From: Coffea arabica
Taxonomy: Eukaryota > Streptophyta > Magnoliopsida > Gentianales > Rubiaceae
Reading direction: 5' to 3'
Length of the DNA: 64,000 nt
Assembly (NCBI RefSeq): GCF_036785885.1
Contig: NC_092312.1
Span: forward strand, 13,782,001 to 13,846,000
How positions within the stretch are numbered: the stretch's first letter is position 1; each line of letters starts with the position of its first letter. The notes under the pieces are model-generated. The model ran no database searches. It saw only the letters and a program-made list of their open reading frames with translations, and was not told the DNA's origin. Positions 43,729 through 56,909 of the stretch are shown here, piece after piece. Position numbers and translations under genes: made by a program.

Positions 43729-46700
43729 ATGGCAGCTCCAAAACCTGAAGAGATAAGCCATCCTCCTATGGATCAACTTCAAGGGTTAGAGTATTGTATT
43801 GATTCTAATCCTTCTTGGGGTATGTCCCATTTCTACACATAATGATTATAAAAAATATTTAGTTAATGGTTTTCTTAATAAAGTTTCGTTGTATGGGTGT
43901 TTCGATTTGTTTGTGACAACAGGGGAAGCAATAGCACTGGGATTTCAACACTATATATTGGCATTAGGAACAGCAGTGATGATTCCAACGTTTCTTGTTC
44001 CTTTAATGGGCGGAACTGATGTAAGAAACTACTCACAAAATCTACTGCTTGTTTCTTGATGTTGATGAGATGGATAGCCGTTCATTCTAATGAAAGACAG
44101 TGAAGTTGAAATGAATTTCTAAGTGTGTTGACTTACCGAATAATGAAGCAATAAATTTTCTGTTATTCAGCAATTTTTTGAATTTGCAAGAAGTTAAGAA
44201 GAAAAAGAAAGAAGTGGTTGTAGCCTTAGCAATTCAACTAAAGGAGGAGTGATTAGTGTTAACTGGTTCTGTTAATTGGCTGTCTTAATGTTTTCTTGGA
44301 TGTTTGGTCGGACAGGGTGACAAGGTTAGGGTAGTTCAGACTCTACTCTTTGCACAAGGAATTAACACATTATTCCAAACATTATTTGGGACACGATTGC
44401 CGACTGTTATTGGAGGATCTTGGGCGTTTATGGTACCGATAATTTCCATAATTCATGATCCATCCTTGGCTGCAATAACTGATCCTCATTCAGTAAGTCA
44501 AGATGTCTCTTGAGAACTTTGGCTTGATTAATTTCTTGATATAAACTTAGTTTGTAGTGTGCAAAAACTGTCTTCACATAGATTATTGTTGCATTCCTGT
44601 TAATTCATGGAAGAGTTTGAAACATAGAGAAACACTCCTGAATATATTTCTGATCAGATATTATCACCATTTCTCTAACCTGAGGCTCTTCACTTTTATT
44701 TGAATGAAGAAAAAAATATCATAAATTGGCTGCAAAAACTAGGTTCATTTGATGGAGAAAATGACAACAGGCTAATGATGTAGGTGGACTTTATCTCTTA
44801 AAAGATTATAATGAATGTCAAGATAGTCGGCAGTGTGGCACCTCTTTCTTTTTTTTTTTTCCGTCATTATAAATAGTGGGAAGAATGAGCGTGCAAGGAG
44901 AATGGAGGATGGTGTATAAAAAGGAATCACAGATATGCTTGACAAGTAGGCTATATCCATTTCTGTACATGTAAAACCTAACTAAGAATATACCTTGAAG
45001 AAAATTTTGAACTTGCAGGTGGAATGCCAAGTGATTTTATATTCTATTTTAAAGATATCATCCAGAAAATCAGAGGCACACAGCAATGATAAAGTTTTCA
45101 TATATCTGATGATTATTCTTAGATTAACAATGACGGCTTTGATTTCACATGTAGAGATTTCTCAATACAATGAGAGCAATACAGGGTGCACTGATTGTAG
45201 CTTCAAGTGTGCAGATTATTTTGGGATATAGTCAACTCTGGGCTATATGTTCTAGGTACAGCATTTATTCCGCCTTTCTTCTTTTAGGTTATTTCTTCTT
45301 GATACTACACCGATATAAAATTCATGTAATGTACAAGTGTTGACATTATTATCACATTTCTGAAAGGGAAACTCACATAATTTTTTAATTTCAGGTTTTT
45401 CAGCCCACTTGGGATGGTTCCGGTAATATCATTGGTGGGCTTTGGCCTTTTTGATAGAGGCTTCCCAGTGGTAGAGCTGTATTCATATTTATATTTTCCG
45501 TCTAATTATGTCTTTGTTATTCTTTCGTTGAAGTCTCTTAACTGATGCTTAAATGAACTTTCATGCACTTGAATCAGGTTGGCAGGTGTGTGGAGATTGG
45601 AATTCCCATGCTCATCTTATTTGTTGCCTTCTCTCAGGTAACCTTTACTCTATTTCTTGGATTGTAAAGGACTCTGGAGCTACCATTGTTAACTGCCTCT
45701 AATAGATCACTCAAACGAGACTCCTAATTATGTAGTGTGAACTACTCTGCATCACATTTTTTGTTGTTAAAGACAACTAAATACACTGGAAGCAAGAGGA
45801 AGAGGGATTTAGTTTTGGCAATTGCAGTAAGGTTTGCAAAAGTATGGGGAAGAATGAATGACAACTTTAGACTCTTAGGCAGATTGACCTTAACATTGTG
45901 TGGGACAACTAACAAAGAAATATGCTCAAGGGAAAGGGTGTGCGCATTAGCACAACGCAAGAGAACGAATCATTTTTGTGATCTTCGAACTTAAAGTACT
46001 TGAGATTATTCAGCAAGCATTTTAAAATTTGCTATAATTGGAAGCAAGAGGAAGAGGGATTTAGTTTTGGCAATTGCAGTAAGGTTTGCAAAAGTATGGG
46101 GAAGAATGAATGACAAATTTAGACTCTTAGGCAGATTGACCTTAACATTGTGTGGGACAACTAACAAAGAAATATGCTCAAGGGAAAGGGTGTGCGCATT
46201 AGCACAACGCAAGAGAACGAATCATTTTTGTGATCTTCGAACTTAAAGTACTTGAGATTATTCAGCTAGCATTTTAAAATTTGCTATAATTGGAAGTGCA
46301 AAGGAAAATGCACAAACAGCTGTTGTCATGTTTCTTTTATACCATGTAAGGAGAACTGGTTATATTGCACTAGAAAACAAGACATTGCGCATGTCTTCAA
46401 ATATTGACCTCCTCTGTGATCTGTGGAAATTGAAATTGCTGACATGATAAAGTATTTAGTAATGAACAGAATCATTTTGTTTCTTGGAGTAGGTACAGAG
46501 AGACAAACATTGCAGCTGATTTATTCTGCTACCAATCCAAGAAAATTTACGTTTTATGAGTTAAGGTTTTATCTTAACCTGAGTACAGTATGCTGAGGTC
46601 ATTCAAATCAAGAGCTAGGCTGCAAGGACGAGTGCAAGATCAAGCATTTGTGCTCAAGCTCGGATATTTTCTTGCTGGTCTCCATTATAGGCTGAACTGA

Positions 46701-49700
46701 TTCTGTTGTGCTGGAAGAGAATCATTGCCTTCTATACATGAATCACCTGTTTAAGGATAGGGTCTCAGAATAAGAAGATTTTATTAGTGAACTGAATCTG
46801 TCGTGTTCTAAAACATTAAGTTCTTACCTGACTATATACAGATTATGGCATGTTGAGACATTTTACCTCTTTAAGTATACTGAATCAGAATGAGAAGATT
46901 TTAGCAGTGAACTGAATCTGAGTAGTTCTGAAACATAAGTTTTTACTTGAGTGTAGTATGGCATGTTGAGATCTTTGACATCAAGAGCTAGGCTATTCAG
47001 TGAAGTGAAAGAGCAAGAGAGTCAATCCTGCTTGGGGATGGTATTTAATTTGGGAGAACTCTTTCTTTTGCACTATAACCCTCAAGAATCATTCTGTCTT
47101 GGAGAACAGTATTCAGCTCCTTCTGCCTCAGAGAATGGTACTTAACTTGGGAAGAACTCATTTGTTGCACTATAGCCCTCAAGAATCACTTGCAAGGATT
47201 CAATATTGGAAGAATAATGTTTTAGCATTGGACTGAACCTGTCTTGTTCCAAGTGTTGTTAAACCATGTAACTATTCATTAATGTCAGCAATGCATTTAT
47301 TTGTCTGCATATGGACTTATAGATTTTGCATTGACATTTTCTTTTAATTCACAAGAATCTCCAGTCATTGTTTCCGAATATAATGAAATCTCAGCTCTTT
47401 TTTTTTGCACAGTACTTGAAACATTTTCAGACGAGACAACTGCCAGTATTGGAGCGTTTTGCTCTTATAATCTCAGTCACAGTTATTTGGGCTTATGCAC
47501 ATCTCCTCACAGCCAGTGGGGCCTACAAACATCGTCCAGAAATTACCCAAAGAAACTGCCGCACAGATAAAGCAAACCTGATTTCGACTGCGCCTTGGTT
47601 AGTGTCAACTTGAGATGCTCTAAACTCATTTTTACTGTTACCATAATTTCAGTGTAGTGCTTAGCTTGTGCATATGTACATGCATATCAAACACTATCCT
47701 GAGGAAACATATCAGTTCTATGAAGACGTATGTTAACATTTCTAGTAGGTCGAATATCAGTTAACTTTTAAAAATCCTGCTACTTGTTTTAATGTTGGAT
47801 GCTGCAAAAGATAATTTTTCCCAATTACAAATGCAGGATTAAAATCCCATATCCACTTCAATGGGGCGCACCAACATTTGATGCTGGTCATGCCTTTGGA
47901 ATGATGGCTGCTGTACTCGTTTCTATGATTGAGGTAAAAGGTTGTCCGTGTATCCTGTAATACCTTTCTACATGCAGTGGAACATCAGCCAAACTAGTTT
48001 CATTCTACTTGACAATGTGGAAAACTAAGGTTTTCAATTTGACAGTCAACTGGAGCTTACAAAGCGGCATCTCGCCTAGCAAGTGCTACACCGCCTCCTG
48101 CTCATGTTCTTAGCCGTGGTATTGGCTGGCAGGTTGTAATATTCATAGGATATACTTTCGTGTTCTTTTACACAAGGCCTGCTTTAGGGGACAGATACTG
48201 TTATGAAACAAGAATGTGCTGAAAACTTCAAATACAAGAAAGATCCAGTTGCCATAATGAAATGAACTAGGAACTAGCAAAACAGTGCTAAAAGTTCTAT
48301 CTGGTCTATAGGAGTAGTAGATATCAAGCCCTATGCCAACATAATAAGATCCTCAACTTCTCATAAATCAGTAAATGGAATTCGCTCAGAGAGAGACTGA
48401 ACCTTTGTTATGTACAGGGAATTGGGATCTTGTTGGATGGACTCTTTGGGACAGCTACTGGGTCTACAGTCTCTGTGTAAGTTGTTGAGCAATTTACCCT
48501 CTAGATTTCTAAATCATTTAACTTGGCTGTTCAACTTAGAGAAATGTGGACATCAATTACAGAGAAAATGTTGGTCTTCTTGGAAGCACTCGTGTTGGCA
48601 GCCGTAGAGTTATCCAAATATCAGCTGGTTTTATGATATTTTTCTCAATTCTAGGTAAGTGATTATAGCTGAAGCTCTTCATGTAGGCTTACATTTTGAC
48701 AAGCTTGTGCATTAATCTGCTAAAACATGTGCAGGAAAATTTGGAGCACTATTTGCATCAATACCTTTCACCATATTTGCAGCTGTATACTGTGTTATGT
48801 TTGGGCTTGTTGGTAAGATACTATACTTTTGTCTCCATATTGTCCTTTTGTCAATTTCTCCTCAGTTGTTGACGGCCCTTTTGACATTTCCAGCTTCCGT
48901 GGGGTTGTCCTTCTTGCAATTTACAAACATGAATTCAATGAGAAGCCTCTTTATCACCGGTGTTTCCCTTTTCCTTGGTTTGTCTATTCCTGAGTACTTC
49001 AGGGAGTATACCACGGCTGCTCTTCATGGTCCTGCTCATACAAAGGCTGGTTGGGTAAGTCATTGCATTTAACCATGCATTCGGACATGCATACCAGAAA
49101 AATGAAAAAGAGAAAAAGCTGAAAGTTCAGTTGCAATGACTTTAAAAAGGACTCTCTGATGCTCAGAAAGGCTTTAAAAGGGAACCACAAAAGAAATTGA
49201 AGACATTTAATATCAGTGAAATTTTGCAATTATTTTTTCCATGTACTGAGAAACAAAGCCAGAATCTGAAAACAAACTTCCCATTCAGATGAAATTGAGT
49301 CCATTCCCTTCAGGTATCAGTGAAATTTTATCAGAGAGTCTTTGAAAAGAAACCACAAAAGATGCATAGGCAAAGCGAAAATATGAACTAACTTGCCATT
49401 CAGATGAAATTGAGTCCATTTCCTTTAGGATTTAGCAAAATTTTATGTGGTGAAAGTGAGATGACCAATAGCGTCGTGCATGGCACATGGAAGGATTTTA
49501 CCAGCCTTAAGTTATCTCCAATTAAAAATAAGTTTCAGCAAGTAGTTAAAAAATTTCAAGTCACTGTTGTGAAAAGAGAAATTCATTTCGCTTGTCCAAT
49601 GACTAAGACAGAGGTTGTTTTAGAGAACGCAGATTAGGACAAGATAAATGAATAAAACATAATAAATGATAGGAGTCCTTTTCTTCTTGGTTCTAATTTA

Positions 49701-49963
49701 AACCTCGCACGTTACCTGACTAACATATGTTTCTTGCATCTTGATTGCAGTTCAATGATTTTCTTAATACCATCTTCTTATCCTCTCCCACCGTTGCCTT
49801 GATTGTTTCCGTATTCCTGGACAATACACTTGATTACAAAGACAGTGCTAAGGATAGGGGAATGCCATGGTGGGTAAAGTTCAGGACGTTTAAAGGGGAC
49901 AGCAGGAATGAAGAGTTTTACACCCTTCCATTTAACCTCAATCGCTTTTTCCCTCCATCATGA
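43729..49963 (+). CDS. Nucleobase-ascorbate transporter, NAT1/NAT2 type
   Basis: Fourteen exons (43729-43819, 43923-44020, 44316-44492, 45155-45255, 45395-45470, 45578-45637, 47413-47597, 47837-47933, 48046-48132, 48418-48476, 48563-48654, 48735-48812, 48894-49054, 49751-49963) join in frame to 524 residues, the length I recall for NAT2. It is a polytopic membrane permease of the NAT/NCS2 family, which takes up purines or uracil-type bases by proton symport. Family marks are the QH pair in the first membrane segment (39-40, GFQHYIL) and the NAT signature ENVGLLGSTR (345-354). The N-terminus SHPPMDQLQGLEYCIDSNP and C-terminus FRTFKGDSRNEEFYTLPFNL are those of the NAT1/NAT2 group. After the first splice it reads SWGEAIAL where relatives have WPEAIAL. 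Intron 6 is long and repeat-filled. A fragment of this gene is copied at 17588-17901. Confidence 0.96.
45787..46296. repeat. 252-bp tandem duplication in intron 6 of the NAT gene
   Basis: A unit starting tggaagcaagaggaagaggg at 45787 is repeated at 46039 with about three substitutions, and the first six bases recur at 46291. Near identity indicates a recent event. The short frames inside are not conserved protein. Confidence 0.93.
46560..47260. repeat. Degenerate repeats in intron 6 of the NAT gene
   Basis: Diverged copies of 'tcagaat.agaagattttattagtgaactgaatctg' (about 46766 and 46885), 'ggcatgttgaga' (46851, 46959) and 'atcaagagctaggct' (46607, 46979) recur in order. A second family, 'cactatagccctcaagaatca', occurs near 47072 and 47168. 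Together with the 252-bp pair they account for most of the intron. Confidence 0.65.
49281..49430. repeat. 115-bp spaced repeat in intron 13 of the NAT gene
   Basis: The block 'ccattcagatgaaattgagt' followed by ccatt.cctt occurs at 49281 and 49396. Confidence 0.75.
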
Positions 49964-50719
49964 TTGCATTGCATGAGGAATGCAAAGGCACTTGGAAGGG
50001 CTTCTCATCTGCTGATAAAGATTTATGCTTACATAGAGAACCCTCATGAGAAAGGGTGCAGCCAGGGCCACACAGTTTGAGTCAGTAGAGAATGACAGAT
50101 TTGCCTCCACTGTCACTATTTTTTCATTAATTTGATATATACAATTTGGGTTATTTAAGATTAATCCAACGAAACGAATTGGTATGTTTCCTCCACCGTG
50201 TAACATAACATTGTTGGCAATGTTCTAGGGTTCATTTGTTAGATGAAGCATATATGGCCTTACCTGATATACATATACCATTACCAAAACTCACCTGAGA
50301 TTCTGAAGACCGGAAGTCTAGTTTTCTTCAGCTCTTCAGAAACTTGATACCCAACCAATTAGTTTCTAAACCGAATGCAGGCTTTCCTGAAAGGTCATTT
50401 ATTAGAATATTAAGTTGAGACATGCATAGCTTTGCGTGGCATATACAATAACACAATATAAAGCACATGAGACCAATTCTATAGTATGTGAAACTGGGGA
50501 TGCGAGTCAAATAGCAAGTATCTCATATTATTCTCATTGAAAAGTAAGAAATTTTATACAGTTGACATTGTGTAAAAAATAGGACCAGAAGAAACCTGGG
50601 AACTTTTCAGGATGTACTCATTGGAGAAGGAAAAGATAATGTAAAACATGACAAATGATAAAAAAAACTTTTGATGCTTGAACAGGCAACCTAAAACTTG
50701 ATCACTGAAAACACAGGAA
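49964..50719. other. Convergent intergenic region between NAT and O-fucosyltransferase genes
   Basis: Only 756 bp separate the two stop codons, and the genes point at each other, so their 3' untranslated regions fill or overlap in this space. No further gene is visible. Confidence 0.7.
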
Positions 50720-53700
50720 TTATTGATGCTTGCACATGCATCCTCTACAGCGTGGAAGTCTATAAACACTGCGGTGGAAGCCCCTTTGGCGGACTCTTTG
50801 ACCTTCTTGAATCATCTTCCTAATTTTTTCCTCAAAAGTACTCCATTTTATGGTGTGATTGTGCAACAAAATTGCGGCAAGCCTCTTCTTGGGAGGACTA
50901 AGAGTTGGAGCATGCCCACCGCCATAATATGTTCGGTACCCATACACCAGGGATGATAATTGGCTCCCAGAGTCTGTTATGGCAAATACATCAGCAGTCG
51001 CACATGCAATAAAGTCCAGGGCTGCAAGCTGCATTTGAAGAATTAATAATGTTGTCAGTTTTATTACAAATGAAGTATCTGAGAAGTGACTTGATTAGAC
51101 ACTATGATAAAAGTTATATCAGTGTAAGGTGAGCAAATATGAAGTGGCATCTCTAGTTAAGAAATTGTTTCGGTCCTATGGAATAAGCATTTCTAATTTC
51201 TTCCTAAAAGGAGAGATTTACTTGCATCAAATCATAAAAAATCATCTATCTGAAATTAAACTGTTTGTGCTGCAACTTACTCTTAGGGCCACTTAATTTG
51301 GAATCTACTGCTCATATATTAACTGCAAAACTTCCCGGACTGGGTTTCAGAGTGTCTACGTTTACAAGTTCACGTTTGCACTGCGTATATAAGCAGGATA
51401 TATAAGAACAACTGGAGCTGATTTTTTTTTTTTTTTTTTTACTGCAAATTAAATTATATGAAGAGCATTTTTATATAAGTTTTCTTGCATGGCTTGCTCT
51501 CAGCCCTTTTACTAATCAATTGTCGATATCAAGATATAGCGTAGCAAACATGTAATGCTGATTTATATGAACAACATCCAGTAGCAGGAGTGAAAACTTG
51601 AAGCCGTAAGGACTGTAAATGACACGCAACTTTTTTTTTTTTTGGTACAAATGCTGATTTATATTCCTCAACACATCTCTAGTTAATATTGAAACGCTGC
51701 ATGTCCATTGACGAAGTGGTTATAACTAGAGTCCTCAACTTACCTGAGAAGAAAAGTTCTTAAACGGTGCAAGTTCACTTGCTGAGAGAAGATCTTCCTT
51801 TGTGACCACATTGCGGTAGAGACTGGTAAACGGATGCATCCTTGATTCTCCTCCATAAATTTCTGAGCCTGCAAGGTAGATATAAGTGTCACTCTTGAAG
51901 CCAAGAGCAGCAAGAACAAGTCCTGCTTCTTCTGGTGTCAATGGACATCTTCCCAGGTTTCTTAGTTCTGCCGAAGAAGGATGTCTGAATCAGAAGCAAA
52001 GATACAAAATCAAGATACTTTATTGTGTTTTCATGATATGAATGAGGATAAATAAAACCTTGACCATTGCAAGAACCTACTCAGAAGTCGTTAGGCGCTC
52101 AATGAGGAGAGGGAAATGTGCTTCTCTGTATGCTTGAAGTTCTCTTCTTTCATTCTCTCCACCTCCAAATTCACACATAGAGTAGGCCACCATGTCAACT
52201 TCAAACCTCAAATGCAGGGCAAGGTACCTAGAAGTTCCGTCTAGGATGTGATGCTTTCCTGGTGAAGCATCTGAAATGAAATTTCCAAGAAGTTGCTTAT
52301 CCAGCATGCTTTTTGCAATGTCGTACTTTTGGATCCTTTTTATCAATATCGAACCCATCTGCTGAATCTTTGGCACAAACTTTAAAGCATGGAAGTTGCA
52401 TTTACATCTTAGTCTCTGCAAGAAATTTTCCATTGAAGTCAATGGAATCAGTAAACAAATTTTCACTTCTGGACTCTCATCTTACTGATTTCTAGCAGCT
52501 AAAACTTTCAATGAAAAGCCAATATTCAATTTGTCAGCACACTTCTTTCCAGGATCATGTGAACAAGATGAATAGTCAATAAAGCTCTATCTAAATTGAT
52601 CAGTTAACATTTTCAAATTAAAAATGCACCGGAATGACGTGATGAGTTTTACACAAGAATCAACATCTTAGAAGCAGAATCCAGGATAAATAATCGAGCC
52701 TGTTAATATGCTTGAAGCAGAGTTAGTGGACGGGGAGTAAAATGATGGGCAACCATGGGGATTATGATTGTCAGGTTAGAAAGCAGCAGTGGCAAGAGAG
52801 CAAGTGAAGACCACTCCTCTGTTTATTAAGAAACCTTGTGCTTACAAATGTCATGCAGATTATGTAAATGACAACTTTCCAGTATCCTAAAGTCATATTA
52901 GAAAGTGTAAAATCTACTCTTCTAAGATGTTCATGAAGTCCAATAAGATGGTCAGGCAAAGTCTCTTAAAAGGTCCAAGTAATTCCACTATATAGGGAAG
53001 CTTATAGTCATAACAAGCTACCATCATGTTGTTTTTGCTCGAGATGGACAGGTATTGAATTTTTCATTGATTGTTAGAGAATTGAGTCTTACAGATAATT
53101 TTGACAATTTAAAGCAGGCATATCCTGGAATATGCAATTTAGGGACCTAACATCAATAATAATGAACAGAACGCCAAGAAAGTGCCTGACCTGAAGTTCA
53201 ACAGGCAAAGGGTCAAAACCAAGTCGATTACCAAATCCAAGGAAGTGAACAACTCTGTTTTCTAAGAGAAGTGGAAGTATCTTCTTAATGTACTCATCAG
53301 GCGTTGCCTCCTTTGACAGATCAGCATCAGTTACCTAATAGAAAAGGTAAAGTGGCTGACCTCAATGAGGAAAAAGGCACAATCTGCAGTTATTGACAAG
53401 GAGAAGGTGACATACTTGACTGCCAATTGATTCAAAATCTACTGACTTTAAGTCATGAGGGAGCTCCTTTACAATATCTACTTCATTCTCCAGTGTATTT
53501 ATGAAATAATCCTCTTGATATATGTCACCAAATTGACTGCTTCCATAATAAGATAGAAGATTTGAGATTTTGTTGGAAAGGGAGATTGGTAATTTGCAAC
53601 TAAAGTATGAAAACGAAAAACACTGCTGCTCAAGTGAGGCAGAATTTATGGAGAACAAATAAAATGCACAAATCTTTTATGACATGAAGAGGTGAAAATA

Positions 53701-56700
53701 GACATTAGAATGAACCAAAAATTTTCAACATTTATTCAAATGTATTCAACGATTGGTCTTTGGGATACAATTTGCAGATTCGAATCATTAACTGTAATAC
53801 AAATTATATAACCACGATAATCAAATAAGGCCATTAGCCAAGGAAAACTTAAAAAGGCTGATATCATAAATGACCTTGAACCATCAAATAATGCCATTAC
53901 CCAAGAAGTACCTTAAAAAGCTGAAATTGTAAATCCAAGTGAAGGAATCAGATGAAAAGAAATTTATATTTCTAATCTTTTCTTTTGGTTGTCAAAAAAA
54001 TTGACTAGTTTCTAAGACTGCATCAACAATAATACCTCAAGTAACGCAAGAACATGTTTCTTTTGTTGAAAGGTAAATGCATGCAAAAATTTTCTCCCGG
54101 AAAGAAATCTGTAACATCTTTTTATGGAAAGGGATAGAAAGGAACCAGTTATGAAGGGAAAAAGCATAATTTAGAAACAAATCAGAAAACAAATTTCGTT
54201 TTGAGACTTCTAATGCTGGAGAAGTCATCATTCTCCTCTCAATAAGCATGTATCAACATAGTAAGAGGCCAAATTGGAAGGAGAAAGACCTAGGAGCAAT
54301 ATATTTAACCAATCTTGACTCAACACACAGTTAAATGTACTTCTGACCTGGGATCATTCCATACATTGCTATAAAGAAATTTGGGAATGACTAAAGTTGC
54401 ATTTAGCAGGGATGCAACTGCAACAGCATTGCAGACCTGAAAAATTGGAACGAAGCATTCAGTGGCAATTAGTAAGAAAGATAGAATCAGAGAGTAAAGG
54501 AAAAACATGAAGAAGATACAGGAAGTAAGATGAAACTTGACCCTACAACAACCAAAAGTACCAAAAAGGAGGAGGACTAAATTCTGCATGCTTACAGCAA
54601 CTCGCTGCTGATTTAGGCCTCCATTGGCACTGACCACAATGTAACCAGAACTGTTCCTGGATTTCCCTGCCCCGACAACTTTAAACAATTACACCACAGT
54701 TCAGACAGCAAACCACCTACTGTCAGAGATATAACTGTTGTAAGAAGCAAATTACAATTTGATTTGTGCATAGACATCATTCAATGAATCTAAATTATAC
54801 CTTTGGTACTCTTCTTGTCAGCACAAGGCTTCCACATTGATGCCTGAGGGTATGATTCTTCCCAAAATTTTGATTCACCTCTCTTCAACTCTTTCTGAAA
54901 TATTAAATTGGTAAAAGGGAATGCAGAAACAACAATAAATAAAATCTTTTCTCAGCATGCTCGTGTATTCCACAACTACCCAATGAAAAGTACAAGATCA
55001 GTTGATATCCCAAACTAGCCATGGAACAGACAACAAAAGAGCAACTATTTCAGTATATTATTCTGTGAACTCCTAATATTATCAATTATCTGATAGGCAA
55101 GTCACTTGCAAGACCAATGCTTATGCAATCAAACACATTCTGATGATGCAACCAGATGATTTGGCCTTATCTTTCCTAGTTCTAGTAATTAAGTAGCTGT
55201 CATTTACTGCAGAAGCTCAGAGCACTTACAAAATCTATGGCTAAGATAGTAGACACTCCTGCCCATGCAGCATAATTGAGATTACAAAAATATTCTACTA
55301 TATGAAAGCAATGATAATGGTTCTAACCTCATTAACAGAACTGGCCGCCAGTTTTAGAAGGCGATCATACATGTTTGTTGAACTCTTTTCCTCCAACATG
55401 CCAGTGATTTTCTCCTGCAATGATATATGACCTACTTCATCTGTAATACTGATCATAACAACTCCTTATATGTGATGAATTGCTTCACAACTGATACTTT
55501 GGAACAAATAATTCCTAAATAAACAAAGCTCATCCAGCTACTATGTTTATTAGAATAAGCACAGTAAATAAACTAAATATGACAGAACAGCCTTCAATAT
55601 TATCATCATGCAGAGGTTACATATAGTTTCCCCATGTTGCTTAATTTTCAATTTGCAGACACATACATCAGCTTATTTTTCTGCAAAAGAATGATGCAAA
55701 GTTGTCAGGAAAATGACTTACGTTTACAGAAACAACTCCTGTTCTATAAAACGGACAAAAATATTGTTGTAACTTAACTTTAGATACTCTTCTAATTTAG
55801 GTTTGACATACAGAAACAGTTTTTTAACATATAAATTAATTCATGTATAATCCTCTCTGGAACTTTGCTATCATCAAACCCACATGGATCGGTCTAGCAC
55901 TACTTATGTTCTGTTAAATTTCATGTGAGACTCAGCTCAATGGTGGAAATATAGTAGCATCAATTTTGTATTCATAGCAGATGTAAGCTGATCAATCAGA
56001 ATTGCTTCTAATCTCTGGATGAAGTATAACAAATTATTCCCTTTCAGAAGTGAAACTATAGCCAATGACCATATGAGCTAGCTGGAAACCATCAATTCCT
56101 AACATATAAAGGAGAGCTACGTGTTTTACTAGCATACACCAATTGCTCATAAGTACCTTCCAAAAGAAAATTAATAGGGCCTGTGGTCTTGAAAATTATG
56201 AAATTGGACTGAGCTTTTGAATTGTTAAAAAATAAACTGAATTCCAGAAATATCATCTACAAATTCAATTGGCACTTGGCAATGAGGAATCATATCATAT
56301 TAAGGTAGTCTAAATGCACATTTGATCTACTTTTGCTTTCATTCTTTTCATTTCAATTTGCGCCACTAAATTCCTGTCAAAATTAGATAAATCATATTGT
56401 TTTTGAATCTTTCATGCATGTCAAAGAAAAGCAGAGCATATTAATTAACTAAATTTAGGCTTTAGAGCTAATTGGGAAAGCATGGTGCAAAGCCAAACTG
56501 ATGGCAGTACCCTAAACCATACCTCTTGCCCTGTTGATCTGTGAGGGGCCGAATGATTCTTGATTATTGACTCCAAAAGAGAAAACAAAAGGGAATCCAG
56601 CAGGAAAAGAAAGCTCATGAACACAAATGCTAAAATGATCCGCCTAATATGCCTAGGGAGCCACCACATATACTTCTTGCTTGCATTAACACCTTTAGAA

Positions 56701-56909
56701 GCAGCAAACTTTCCAGAATCATTCCTCAATCCTTGAACCAGAATAACCTTATCCCAGTGGTTGTCTCCCCCTGATCCCCTTCTACCTAAAGAGGGATCTC
56801 CAGTCTGCTGCATATCTGAACATCTAGACTGAGACTCTCTCATCCCATAAGAAACATCCAAAATTGAATTCTTGGGCTTAGGACTTCTAGGGGACCCCTG
56901 CTTTCCCAT
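50720..56909 (-). CDS. O-fucosyltransferase family protein (GT106-type)
   Basis: Ten minus-strand exons (56909-56523, 55414-55328, 54894-54801, 54666-54596, 54436-54348, 53536-53416, 53334-53191, 52415-52081, 51984-51744, 51028-50720) join in frame to 625 residues. It is a type II membrane protein, presumably Golgi: basic serine-rich cytoplasmic tail, then one membrane anchor (91-112, IILAFVFMSFLFLLDSLLFS). The lumenal domain has the donor-site motif NGGLNQQR (204-211), LLNATLVIPKFLYSNVWNDP, the HLRFEVDM block (399-406; R401 is the likely GDP-fucose contact) and TDSGSQLSSL (541-550). Plant members act in cell-wall polysaccharide synthesis or protein O-fucosylation; the substrate cannot be told from sequence. 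It ends in a cysteine-containing tail, RCRGCMCKHQ. Intron 5 has a diverged tandem repeat at 53818-53940. Confidence 0.95.
53818..53940. repeat. Diverged short tandem repeat in intron 5 of the O-fucosyltransferase gene
   Basis: The phrase 'atcaaataaggccattagcc' recurs as 'atcaaataatgccattaccc' about 64 bp later, followed in both by caagaa..cttaaaaag.ctga. Confidence 0.75.

Noticed and set aside
45737-46212. Two similar short reading frames inside NAT intron 6, on either strand
   Set aside because: They are the two copies of the 252-bp tandem duplication read in the same frame. The shared peptide reflects duplicated DNA, not a conserved protein, and nothing else supports a gene inside the intron.
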